64,000 nt of DNA from Loxodes magnus (taxonomy: Eukaryota; Ciliophora; Karyorelictea; Loxodida; Loxodidae), in the NCBI GenBank assembly GCA_946699065.1, contig CAMPDV010001045.1, positions 79,415 through 143,414 on the forward strand, given 5' to 3'. Of the stretch, positions 30,001 to 45,000 are shown piece by piece (position 1 is the first letter of the stretch; the number at the start of each line of letters is the position of its first letter). The notes beneath the pieces are model-generated. The model made no database searches. It had not been told where the DNA came from and saw only the letters and a program-made list of their open reading frames with translations. The translations under genes and the position numbers were made by a program.

Positions 30001-33000
30001 ATACCTAACCTGTGTGACCACTCATGGTCTTACAGGTACCTGTCTTGACGTCCCATAGTCTCACCTTCTTATCGACACTTCCCGATACGATGAACTCTGA
30101 ATCACTGGATATAGCCACAGATCATACATGACTAGTGTGACCACTCATGGTCTTACAGGTACCTGTCTTGACGTCCCATAGTCTCATCGTATAATCTGCA
30201 CTTCCCGATACGATGAACTCTGAATCACTGGATATAGCCACAGCATATACCTAATTTGTGTGACCACTCATGGTCTTACAGGTACCTGTCTTGACGTCCC
30301 ATAGTCTCACCGTCTAATCATGACTTCCCGATACGATGAACTCTGTATCACAGGATATAGCCACAGCAAATACCTAACCTGTGTGACCACTCATGGTCTT
30401 ACAGGTACCTGTCTTGACGTCCCATAGTCTCACCTTCTTATCGACACTTCCCGATACGATGAACTCTGAATCACTGGATATAGCCACAGCATATACCTAA
30501 CCTGTGTGACCACTCATGGTCTTACAGGTACCTGTCTTGACGTCCCATAGTCTCACCGTCTAATCATGACTTCCCGATACGATGAACTCTGAATCACTGG
30601 ATATAGCCACAGATCATACATGACTAGTGTGACCACTCATGGTCTTACAGGTACCTGTCTTGACGTCCCATAGTCTCACCGTATAATCATGACTTCCCGA
30701 TACGATGAACTCTGAATCACTGGATATAGCCACAGATCATACCTAATTTGTGTGACCACTCATGGTCTTACAGGTACCTGTCTTGACGTCCCATAGTCTC
30801 ACCGTATAATCATGACTTCCCGATACGATGAACTCTGAATCACTGGATATAGCCACAGCAAATACCTAACCTGTGTGACCACTCATGGTCTTACAGGTAC
30901 CTGTCTTGACGTCCCATAGTCTCACCTTCTTATCGACACTTCCCGATACGATGAACTCTGAATCACTGGATATAGCCACAGATCATACATGACTAGTGTG
31001 ACCACTCATGGTCTTACAGGTACCTGTCTTGACGTCCCATAGTCTCACCGTATAATCTGCACTTCCCGATACGATGAACTCTGAATCACTGGATATAGCC
31101 ACAGCATATACATAACTAGTGTGACCACTCATGGTCTTACAGGTACCTGTCTTGACGTCCCATAGTCTCACCGTATAATCATGACTTCCCGATACGATGA
31201 ACTCTGAATCACTGGATATAGCCACAGATCATACCTAATTTGTGTGACCACTCATGGTCTTACAGGTACCTGTCTTGACGTCCCATAGTCTCATCGTATA
31301 ATCTGCACTTCCCGATACGATGAACTCTGAATCACTGGATATAGCCACAGCAGATACACAACTAGTGTGACCACTCATGGTCTTACAGGTACCTGTCTTG
31401 ACGTCCCATAGTCTCACCGTATAATCTGCACTTCCCGATACGATGAACTCTGAATCACTGGATATAGCCACAGCAGATACATAACTAGTGTGACCACTCA
31501 TGGTCTTACAGGTACCTGTCTTGACGTCCCATAGTCTCACCGTATAATCATGACTTCCCGATACGATGAACTCTGAATCACTGGATATAGCCACAGCATA
31601 TACCAAATTTGTGTGACCACTCATGGTCTTACAGGTACCTGTCTTGACGTCCCATAGTCTCACCTTCTTATCGACACTTCCCGATACGATGAACTCTGAA
31701 TCACTGGATATAGCCACAGATCATACCTAATTTGTGTGACCACTCATGGTCTTACAGGTACCTGTCTTGACGTCCCATAGTCTCACCGTATAATCATGAC
31801 TTCCCGATACGATGAACTCTGAATCACTGGATATAGCCACAGATCATACCTAATTTGTGTGACCACTCATGGTCTTACAGGTACCTGTCTTGACGTCCCA
31901 TAGTCTCATCGTATAATCTGCACTTCCCGATACGATGAACTCTGAATCACTGGATATAGCCACAGATCATACATGACTAGTGTGACCACTCATGGTCTTA
32001 CAGGTACCTGTCTTGACGTCCCATAGTCTCATCGTATAATCTGCACTTCCCGATACGATGAACTCTGAATCACTGGATATAGCCACAGATCATACATGAC
32101 TAGTGTGACCACTCATGGTCTTACAGGTACCTGTCTTGACGTCCCATAGTCTCACCGTATAATCTGCACTTCCCGATACGATGAACTCTGAATCACTGGA
32201 TATAGCCACAGATCATACATGACTAGTGTGACCACTCATGGTCTTACAGGTACCTGTCTTGACGTCCCATAGTCTCATCGTATAATCTGCACTTCCCGAT
32301 ACGATGAACTCTGAATCACTGGATATAGCCACAGCAAATACCTAACCTGTGTGACCACTCATGGTCTTACAGGTACCTGTCTTGACGTCCCATAGTCTCA
32401 CCGTATAATCTGCACTTCCCGATACGATGAACTCTGAATCACTGGATATAGCCACAGATCATACATGACTAGTGTGACCACTCATGGTCTTACAGGTACC
32501 TGTCTTGACGTCCCATAGTCTCACCGTATAATCTGCACTTCCCGATACGATGAACTCTGAATCACTGGATATAGCCACAGCATATACATAACTAGTGTGA
32601 CCACTCATGGTCTTACAGGTACCTGTCTTGACGTCCCATAGTCTCACCGTATTATCATGACTTCCCGATACGATGAACTCTGAATCACTGGATATAGCCA
32701 CAGCATATACCTAACCTGTGTGACCACTCATGGTCTTACAGGTACCTGTCTTGACGTCCCATAGTCTCATCGTATAATCTGCACTTCCCGATACGATGAA
32801 CTCTGAATCACTGGATATAGCCACAGCATATACCTAACCTGTGTGACCACTCATGGTCTTACAGGTACCTGTCTTGACGTCCCATAGTCTCATCGTATAA
32901 TCTGCACTTCCCGATACGATGAACTCTGAATCACTGGATATAGCCACAGCATATACACAACTAGTGTGACCACTCATGGTCTTACAGGTACCTGTCTTGA

Positions 33001-36000
33001 CGTCCCATAGTCTCACCGTATAATCTGCACTTCCCGATACGATGAACTCTGAATCACTGGATATAGCCACAGCAGATACATAACTAGTGTGACCACTCAT
33101 GGTCTTACAGGTACCTGTCTTGACGTCCCATAGTCTCACCTTCTTATCGACACTTCCCGATACGATGAACTCTGAATCACTGGATATAGCCACAGATCAT
33201 ACCTAATTTGTGTGACCACTCATGGTCTTACAGGTACCTGTCTTGACGTCCCATAGTCTCACCGTATAATCATGACTTCCCGATACGATGAACTCTGAAT
33301 CACTGGATATAGCCACAGATCATACCTAATTTGTGTGACCACTCATGGTCTTACAGGTACCTGTCTTGACGTCCCATAGTCTCACCGTATAATCATGACT
33401 TCCCGATACGATGAACTCTGAATCACTGGATATAGCCACAGATCATACCTAATTTGTGTGACCACTCATGGTCTTACAGGTACCTGTCTTGACGTCCCAT
33501 AGTCTCACCGTCTAATCATGACTTCCCGATACGATGAACTCTGAATCACTGGATATAGCCACAGATCATACATGACTAGTGTGACCACTCATGGTCTTAC
33601 AGGTACCTGTCTTGACGTCCCATAGTCTCATCGTATAATCTGCACTTCCCGATACGATGAACTCTGAATCACTGGATATAGCCACAGCAAATACCTAACC
33701 TGTGTGACCACTCATGGTCTTACAGGTACCTGTCTTGACGTCCCATAGTCTCACCGTCTAATCATGACTTCCCGATACGATGAACTCTGAATCACTGGAT
33801 ATAGCCACAGATCATACATGACTAGTGTGACCACTCATGGTCTTACAGGTACCTGTCTTGACGTCCCATAGTCTCACCGTCTAATCATGACTTCCCGATA
33901 CGATGAACTCTGAATCACTGGATATAGCCACAGCATATACACAACTAGTGTGACCACTCATGGTCTTACAGGTACCTGTCTTGACGTCCCATAGTCTCAC
34001 CGTATAATCATGACTTCCCGATACGATGAACTCTGAATCACTGGATATAGCCACAGCAAATACCTAACCTGTGTGACCACTCATGGTCTTACAGGTACCT
34101 GTCTTGACGTCCCATAGTCTCACCGTCTAATCATGACTTCCCGATACGATGAACTCTGAATCACTGGATATAGCCACAGATCATACATGACTAGTGTGAC
34201 CACTCATGGTCTTACAGGTACCTGTCTTGACGTCCCATAGTCTCACCGTCTAATCATGACTTCCCGATACGATGAACTCTGAATCACTGGATATAGCCAC
34301 AGCATATACATAACTAGTGTGACCACTCATGGTCTTACAGGTACCTGTCTTGACGTCCCATAGTCTCACCGTATAATCTGCACTTCCCGATACGATGAAC
34401 TCTGAATCACTGGATATAGCCACAGATCATACATGACTAGTGTGACCACTCATGGTCTTACAGGTACCTGTCTTGACGTCCCATAGTCTCACCGTATAAT
34501 CATGACTTCCCGATACGATGAACTCTGAATCACTGGATATAGCCACAGATAATACATAATCTGTGTGACCACTCATGGTCTTACAGGTACCTGTCTTGAC
34601 GTCCCATAGTCTCACCGTATAATCATGACTTCCCGATACGATGAACTCTGAATCACTGGATATAGCCACAGATCATACCTAATTTGTGTGACCACTCATG
34701 GTCTTACAGGTACCTGTCTTGACGTCCCATAGTCTCACCGTATAATCATGACTTCCCGATACGATGAACTCTGAATCACTGGATATAGCCACAGATCATA
34801 CATGACTAGTGTGACCACTCATGGTCTTACAGGTACCTGTCTTGACGTCCCATAGTCTCACCGTATTATCATGACTTCCCGATACGATGAACTCTGAATC
34901 ACTGGATATAGCCACAGCATATACCTAACTAGTGTGACCACTCATGGTCTTACAGGTACCTGTCTTGACGTCCCATAGTCTCATCGTATAATCTGCACTT
35001 CCCGATACGATGAACTCTGAATCACTGGATATAGCCACAGCAAATACCTAACCTGTGTGACCACTCATGGTCTTACAGGTACCTGTCTTGACGTCCCATA
35101 GTCTCACCGTATAATCTGCACTTCCCGATACGATGAACTCTGAATCACTGGATATAGCCACAGATCATACATGACTAGTGTGACCACTCATGGTCTTACA
35201 GGTACCTGTCTTGACGTCCCATAGTCTCACCGTATAATCATGACTTCCCGATACGATGAACTCTGAATCACTGGATATAGCCACAGCAAATACCTAACCT
35301 GTGTGACCACTCATGGTCTTACAGGTACCTGTCTTGACGTCCCATAGTCTCACCTTCTTATCGACACTTCCCGATACGATGAACTCTGAATCACTGGATA
35401 TAGCCACAGCAGATACATAGTGTGTGTGACCACTCATGGTCTTACAGGTACCTGTCTTGACGTCCCATAGTCTCACCGTATAATCTGCACTTCCCGATAC
35501 GATGAACTCTGAATCACTGGATATAGCCACAGATCATACATGACTAGTGTGACCACTCATGGTCTTACAGGTACCTGTCTTGACGTCCCATAGTCTCACC
35601 GTATTATCATGACTTCCCGATACGATGAACTCTGAATCACTGGATATAGCCACAGCATATACATAACTAGTGTGACCACTCATGGTCTTACAGGTACCTG
35701 TCTTGACGTCCCATAGTCTCACCGTATAATCATGACTTCCCGATACGATGAACTCTGAATCACTGGATATAGCCACAGCAGATACATAACTAGTGTGACC
35801 ACTCATGGTCTTACAGGTACCTGTCTTGACGTCCCATAGTCTCACCTTCTTATCGACACTTCCCGATACGATGAACTCTGAATCACTGGATATAGCCACA
35901 GATCATACATGACTAGTGTGACCACTCATGGTCTTACAGGTACCTGTCTTGACGTCCCATAGTCTCACCGTATAATCTGCACTTCCCGATACGATGAACT

Positions 36001-39000
36001 CTGAATCACTGGATATAGCCACAGCATATACATAACTAGTGTGACCACTCATGGTCTTACAGGTACCTGTCTTGACGTCCCATAGTCTCACCGTATAATC
36101 ATGACTTCCCGATACGATGAACTCTGAATCACTGGATATAGCCACAGCAGATACATAACTAGTGTGACCACTCATGGTCTTACAGGTACCTGTCTTGACG
36201 TCCCATAGTCTCACCTTCTTATCGACACTTCCCGATACGATGAACTCTGAATCACTGGATATAGCCACAGATCATACATAATCTGTGTGACCACTCATGG
36301 TCTTACAGGTACCTGTCTTGACGTCCCATAGTCTCACCGTATAATCTGCACTTCCCGATACGATGAACTCTGAATCACTGGATATAGCCACAGCATATAC
36401 ATAACTAGTGTGACCACTCATGGTCTTACAGGTACCTGTCTTGACGTCCCATAGTCTCACCGTATAATCTGCACTTCCCGATACGATGAACTCTGAATCA
36501 CTGGATATAGCCACAGATCATACATGACTAGTGTGACCACTCATGGTCTTACAGGTACCTGTCTTGACGTCCCATAGTCTCACCGTATAATCATGACTTC
36601 CCGATACGATGAACTCTGAATCACTGGATATAGCCACAGAGAATACATAATCTGTGTGACCACTCATGGTCTTACAGGTACCTGTCTTGACGTCCCATAG
36701 TCTCACCGTATAATCTGCACTTCCCGATACGATGAACTCTGTATCACTGGATATAGCCACAGCAAATACCTAACCTGTGTGACCACTCATGGTCTTACAG
36801 GTACCTGTCTTGACGTCCCATAGTCTCACCTTCTTATCGACACTTCCCGATACGATGAACTCTGAATCACTGGATATAGCCACAGATCATACATGACTAG
36901 TGTGACCACTCATGGTCTTACAGGTACCTGTCTTGACGTCCCATAGTCTCACCGTATAATCTGCACTTTCCGATACGATGAACTCTGAATCACTGGATAT
37001 AGCCACAGATCATACATGACTAGTGTGACCACTCATGGTCTTACAGGTACCTGTCTTGACGTCCCATAGTCTCACCGTATAATCTGCACTTCCCGATACG
37101 ATGAACTCTGAATCACTGGATATAGCCACAGCATATACATAACTAGTGTGACCACTCATGGTCTTACAGGTACCTGTCTTGACGTCCCATAGTCTCACCG
37201 TCTAATCATGACTTCCCGATACGATGAACTCTGAATCACTGGATATAGCCACAGCATATACATAACTAGTGTGACCACTCATGGTCTTACAGGTACCTGT
37301 CTTGACGTCCCATAGTCTCACCGTATAATCATGACTTCCCGATACGATGAACTCTGAATCACTGGATATAGCCACAGATCATACATGACTAGTGTGACCA
37401 CTCATGGTCTTACAGGTACCTGTCTTGACGTCCCATAGTCTCATCGTATAATCTGCACTTCCCGATACGATGAACTCTGAATCACTGGATATAGCCACAG
37501 CAGATACACAACTAGTGTGACCACTCATGGTCTTACAGGTACCTGTCTTGACGTCCCATAGTCTCACCGTATAATCTGCACTTCCCGATACGATGAACTC
37601 TGAATCACTGGATATAGCCACAGATCATACATGACTAGTGTGACCACTCATGGTCTTACAGGTACCTGTCTTGACGTCCCATAGTCTCACCGTATAATCA
37701 TGACTTCCCGATACGATGAACTCTGAATCACTGGATATAGCCACAGATCATACATGACTAGTGTGACCACTCATGGTCTTACAGGTACCTGTCTTGACGT
37801 CCCATAGTCTCACCGTATAATCTGCACTTCCCGATACGATGAACTCTGTATCACTGGATATAGCCACAGCAAATACCTAACCTGTGTGACCACTCATGGT
37901 CTTACAGGTACCTGTCTTGACGTCCCATAGTCTCACCGTCTAATCATGACTTCCCGATACGATGAACTCTGAATCACTGGATATAGCCACAGCATATACA
38001 TAACTAGTGTGACCACTCATGGTCTTACAGGTACCTGTCTTGACGTCCCATAGTCTCACCGTATAATCATGACTTCCCGATACGATGAACTCTGAATCAC
38101 TGGATATAGCCACAGCAAATACCTAACCTGTGTGACCACTCATGGTCTTACAGGTACCTGTCTTGACGTCCCATAGTCTCACCTTCTTATCGACACTTCC
38201 CGATACGATGAACTCTGAATCACTGGATATAGCCACAGATCATACATGACTAGTGTGACCACTCATGGTCTTACAGGTACCTGTCTTGACGTCCCATAGT
38301 CTCACCGTCTAATCATGACTTCCCGATACGATGAACTCTGAATCACTGGATATAGCCACAGCATATACATAACTAGTGTGACCACTCATGGTCTTACAGG
38401 TACCTGTCTTGACGTCCCATAGTCTCACCTTCTTATCGACACTTCCCGATACGATGAACTCTGAATCACTGGATATAGCCACAGCAGATACACAACTAGT
38501 GTGACCACTCATGGTCTTACAGGTACCTGTCTTGACGTCCCATAGTCTCACCGTATAATCTGCACTTCCCGATACGATGAACTCTGAATCACTGGATATA
38601 GCCACAGATCATACATAATCTGTGTGACCACTCATGGTCTTACAGGTACCTGTCTTGACGTCCCATAGTCTCACCGTATAATCTGCACTTCCCGATACGA
38701 TGAACTCTGAATCACTGGATATAGCCACAGCAGATACATAACTAGTGTGACCACTCATGGTCTTACAGGTACCTGTCTTGACGTCCCATAGTCTCACCTT
38801 CTTATCGACACTTCCCGATACGATGAACTCTGAATCACTGGATATAGCCACAGATCATACCTAATTTGTGTGACCACTCATGGTCTTACAGGTACCTGTC
38901 TTGACGTCCCATAGTCTCATCGTATAATCTGCACTTCCCGATACGATGAACTCTGAATCACTGGATATAGCCACAGCAGATACATAACTAGTGTGACCAC

Positions 39001-42000
39001 TCATGGTCTTACAGGTACCTGTCTTGACGTCCCATAGTCTCACCGTATAATCTGCACTTCCCGATACGATGAACTCTGAATCACTGGATATAGCCACAGC
39101 AGATACATAACTAGTGTGACCACTCATGGTCTTACAGGTACCTGTCTTGACGTCCCATAGTCTCACCGTATTATCATGACTTCCCGATACGATGAACTCT
39201 GAATCACTGGATATAGCCACAGATCATACATGACTAGTGTGACCACTCATGGTCTTACAGGTACCTGTCTTGACGTCCCATAGTCTCACCGTATTATCAT
39301 GACTTCCCGATACGATGAACTCTGAATCACTGGATATAGCCACAGATCATACATGACTAGTGAGACCACTCATGGTCTTACAGGTACCTGTCTTGACGTC
39401 CCATAGTCTCACCGTATAATCATGACTTCCCGATACGATGAACTCTGAATCACTGGATATAGCCACAGCAAATACCTAACCTGTGTGACCACTCATGGTC
39501 TTACAGGTACCTGTCTTGACGTCCCATAGTCTCACCTTCTTATCGACACTTCCCGATACGATGAACTCTGAATCACTGGATATAGCCACAGATCATACAT
39601 GACTAGTGTGACCACTCATGGTCTTACAGGTACCTGTCTTGACGTCCCATAGTCTCACCGTATAATCTGCACTTCCCGATACGATGAACTCTGAATCACT
39701 GGATATAGCCACAGAGAATACATAATCTGTGTGACCACTCATGGTCTTACAGGTACCTGTCTTGACGTCCCATAGTCTCACCGTATAATCTGCACTTCCC
39801 GATACGATGAACTCTGTATCACTGGATATAGCCACAGCATATACATAACTAGTGTGACCACTCATGGTCTTACAGGTACCTGTCTTGACGTCCCATAGTC
39901 TCACCGTCTAATCATGACTTCCCGATACGATGAACTCTGAATCACTGGATATAGCCACAGCAGATACACAACTAGTGTGACCACTCATGGTCTTACAGGT
40001 ACCTGTCTTGACGTCCCATAGTCTCACCGTATAATCTGCACTTCCCGATACGATGAACTCTGAATCACTGGATATAGCCACAGATCATACATGACTAGTG
40101 TGACCACTCATGGTCTTACAGGTACCTGTCTTGACGTCCCATAGTCTCACCGTATAATCTGCACTTCCCGATACGATGAACTCTGAATCACTGGATATAG
40201 CCACAGCATATACATAACTAGTGTGACCACTCATGGTCTTACAGGTACCTGTCTTGACGTCCCATAGTCTCACCGTCTAATCATGACTTCCCGATACGAT
40301 GAACTCTGAATCACTGGATATAGCCACAGATCATACATGACTAGTGTGACCACTCATGGTCTTACAGGTACCTGTCTTGACGTCCCATAGTCTCACCGTA
40401 TAATCATGACTTCCCGATACGATGAACTCTGAATCACTGGATATAGCCACAGATAATACATAATCTGTGTGACCACTCATGGTCTTACAGGTACCTGTCT
40501 TGACGTCCCATAGTCTCACCGTATTATCATGACTTCCCGATACGATGAACTCTGAATCACTGGATATAGCCACAGATCATACCTAATTTGTGTGACCACT
40601 CATGGTCTTACAGGTACCTGTCTTGACGTCCCATAGTCTCATCGTATAATCTGCACTTCCCGATACGATGAACTCTGAATCACTGGATATAGCCACAGCA
40701 AATACCTAACCTGTGTGACCACTCATGGTCTTACAGGTACCTGTCTTGACGTCCCATAGTCTCACCGTATAATCATGACTTCCCGATACGATGAACTCTG
40801 AATCACTGGATATAGCCACAGATCATACATGACTAGTGTGACCACTCATGGTCTTACAGGTACCTGTCTTGACGTCCCATAGTCTCACCGTCTAATCATG
40901 ACTTCCCGATACGATGAACTCTGAATCACTGGATATAGCCACAGCATATACACAACTAGTGTGACCACTCATGGTCTTACAGGTACCTGTCTTGACGTCC
41001 CATAGTCTCACCGTATAATCTGCACTTCCCGATACGATGAACTCTGAATCACTGGATATAGCCACAGATCATACATGACTAGTGTGACCACTCATGGTCT
41101 TACAGGTACCTGTCTTGACGTCCCATAGTCTCACCGTATAATCATGACTTCCCGATACGATGAACTCTGAATCACTGGATATAGCCACAGCAAATACCTA
41201 ACCTGTGTGACCACTCATGGTCTTACAGGTACCTGTCTTGACGTCCCATAGTCTCACCTTCTTATCGACACTTCCCGATACGATGAACTCTGAATCACTG
41301 GATATAGCCACAGCAGATACATAGTGTGTGTGACCACTCATGGTCTTACAGGTACCTGTCTTGACGTCCCATAGTCTCACCGTATAATCTGCACTTCCCG
41401 ATACGATGAACTCTGAATCACTGGATATAGCCACAGATCATACATGACTAGTGTGACCACTCATGGTCTTACAGGTACCTGTCTTGACGTCCCATAGTCT
41501 CACCGTATTATCATGACTTCCCGATACGATGAACTCTGAATCACTGGATATAGCCACAGCATATACATAACTAGTGTGACCACTCATGGTCTTACAGGTA
41601 CCTGTCTTGACGTCCCATAGTCTCACCGTATAATCATGACTTCCCGATACGATGAACTCTGAATCACTGGATATAGCCACAGCAGATACATAACTAGTGT
41701 GACCACTCATGGTCTTACAGGTACCTGTCTTGACGTCCCATAGTCTCACCTTCTTATCGACACTTCCCGATACGATGAACTCTGAATCACTGGATATAGC
41801 CACAGCAGATACATAGTGTGTGTGACCACTCATGGTCTTACAGGTACCTGTCTTGACGTCCCATAGTCTCACAGTATAATCTGCACTTCCCGATACGATG
41901 AACTCTGAATCACTGGATATAGCCACAGATCATACATGACTAGTGTGACCACTCATGGTCTTACAGGTACCTGTCTTGACGTCCCATAGTCTCACCGTAT

Positions 42001-45000
42001 AATCATGACTTCCCGATACGATGAACTCTGAATCACTGGATATAGCCACAGCAAATACCTAACCTGTGTGACCACTCATGGTCTTACAGGTACCTGTCTT
42101 GACGTCCCATAGTCTCACCTTCTTATCGACACTTCCCGATACGATGAACTCTGAATCACTGGATATAGCCACAGCAGATACACAACTAGTGTGACCACTC
42201 ATGGTCTTACAGGTACCTGTCTTGACGTCCCATAGTCTCACCGTATAATCATGACTTCCCGATACGATGAACTCTGAATCACTGGATATAGCCACAGCAT
42301 ATACATAACTAGTGTGACCACTCATGGTCTTACAGGTACCTGTCTTGACGTCCCATAGTCTCACCGTATAATCATGACTTCCCGATACGATGAACTCTGA
42401 ATCACTGGATATAGCCACAGCAAATACCTAACCTGTGTGACCACTCATGGTCTTACAGGTACCTGTCTTGACGTCCCATAGTCTCACCTTCTTATCGACA
42501 CTTCCCGATACGATGAACTCTGAATCACTGGATATAGCCACAGCAGATACATAACTAGTGTGACCACTCATGGTCTTACAGGTACCTGTCTTGACGTCCC
42601 ATAGTCTCACCGTATAATCATGACTTCCCGATACGATGAACTCTGAATCACTGGATATAGCCACAGATCATACCTAATTTGTGTGACCACTCATGGTCTT
42701 ACAGGTACCTGTCTTGACGTCCCATAGTCTCACCGTATAATCATGACTTCCCGATACGATGAACTCTGAATCACTGGATATAGCCACAGCATATACATAA
42801 CTAGTGTGACCACTCATGGTCTTACAGGTACCTGTCTTGACGTCCCATAGTCTCACCGTATAATCATGACTTCCCGATACGATGAACTCTGAATCACTGG
42901 ATATAGCCACAGATCATACATGACTAGTGTGACCACTCATGGTCTTACAGGTACCTGTCTTGACGTCCCATAGTCTCATCGTATAATCTGCACTTCCCGA
43001 TACGATGAACTCTGAATCACTGGATATAGCCACAGCAGATACATAACTAGTGTGACCACTCATGGTCTTACAGGTACCTGTCTTGACGTCCCATAGTCTC
43101 ACCGTATTATCATGACTTCCCGATACGATGAACTCTGAATCACTGGATATAGCCACAGATCATACATGACTAGTGTGACCACTCATGGTCTTACAGGTAC
43201 CTGTCTTGACGTCCCATAGTCTCACCGTATTATCATGACTTCCCGATACGATGAACTCTGAATCACTGGATATAGCCACAGATCATACATGACTAGTGAG
43301 ACCACTCATGGTCTTACAGGTACCTGTCTTGACGTCCCATAGTCTCACCGTATAATCATGACTTCCCGATACGATGAACTCTGAATCACTGGATATAGCC
43401 ACAGATCATACATGACTAGTGTGACCACTCATGGTCTTACAGGTACCTGTCTTGACGTCCCATAGTCTCACCTTCTTATCGACACTTCCCGATACGATGA
43501 ACTCTGAATCACTGGATATAGCCACAGATCATACATGACTAGTGTGACCACTCATGGTCTTACAGGTACCTGTCTTGACGTCCCATAGTCTCATCGTATA
43601 ATCTGCACTTCCCGATACGATGAACTCTGAATCACTGGATATAGCCACAGCATATACATAACTAGTGTGACCACTCATGGTCTTACAGGTACCTGTCTTG
43701 ACGTCCCATAGTCTCACCGTCTAATCATGACTTCCCGATACGATGAACTCTGAATCACTGGATATAGCCACAGATCATACATGACTAGTGTGACCACTCA
43801 TGGTCTTACAGGTACCTGTCTTGACGTCCCATAGTCTCACCGTATTATCATGACTTCCCGATACGATGAACTCTGAATCACTGGATATAGCCACAGATCA
43901 TACATGACTAGTGAGACCACTCATGGTCTTACAGGTACCTGTCTTGACGTCCCATAGTCTCACCGTATAATCATGACTTCCCGATACGATGAACTCTGAA
44001 TCACTGGATATAGCCACAGCAAATACCTAACCTGTGTGACCACTCATGGTCTTACAGGTACCTGTCTTGACGTCCCATAGTCTCACCTTCTTATCGACAC
44101 TTCCCGATACGATGAACTCTGAATCACTGGATATAGCCACAGCAGATACACAACTAGTGTGACCACTCATGGTCTTACAGGTACCTGTCTTGACGTCCCA
44201 TAGTCTCACCGTATAATCTGCACTTCCCGATACGATGAACTCTGAATCACTGGATATAGCCACAGATCATACATGACTAGTGTGACCACTCATGGTCTTA
44301 CAGGTACCTGTCTTGACGTCCCATAGTCTCACCGTATAATTTAAACTTCCCGATACGATGAACTCTGAATCACTGGATATAGCCACAGCATATACATAAC
44401 TAGTGTGACCACTCATGGTCTTACAGGTACCTGTCTTGACGTCCCATAGTCTCACCGTATAATCATGACTTCCCGATACGATGAACTCTGAATCACTGGA
44501 TATAGCCACAGCAAATACCTAACCTGTGTGACCACTCATGGTCTTACAGGTACCTGTCTTGACGTCCCATAGTCTCATCGTATAATCTGCACTTCCCGAT
44601 ACGATGAACTCTGAATCACTGGATATAGCCACAGCAAATACCTAACCTGTGTGACCACTCATGGTCTTACAGGTACCTGTCTTGACGTCCCATAGTCTCA
44701 CCGTATAATCATGACTTCCCGATACGATGAACTCTGAATCACTGGATATAGCCACAGATCATACATGACTAGTGTGACCACTCATGGTCTTACAGGTACC
44801 TGTCTTGACGTCCCATAGTCTCACCGTCTAATCATGACTTCCCGATACGATGAACTCTGAATCACTGGATATAGCCACAGCATATACACAACTAGTGTGA
44901 CCACTCATGGTCTTACAGGTACCTGTCTTGACGTCCCATAGTCTCACCGTATAATCTGCACTTCCCGATACGATGAACTCTGAATCACTGGATATAGCCA

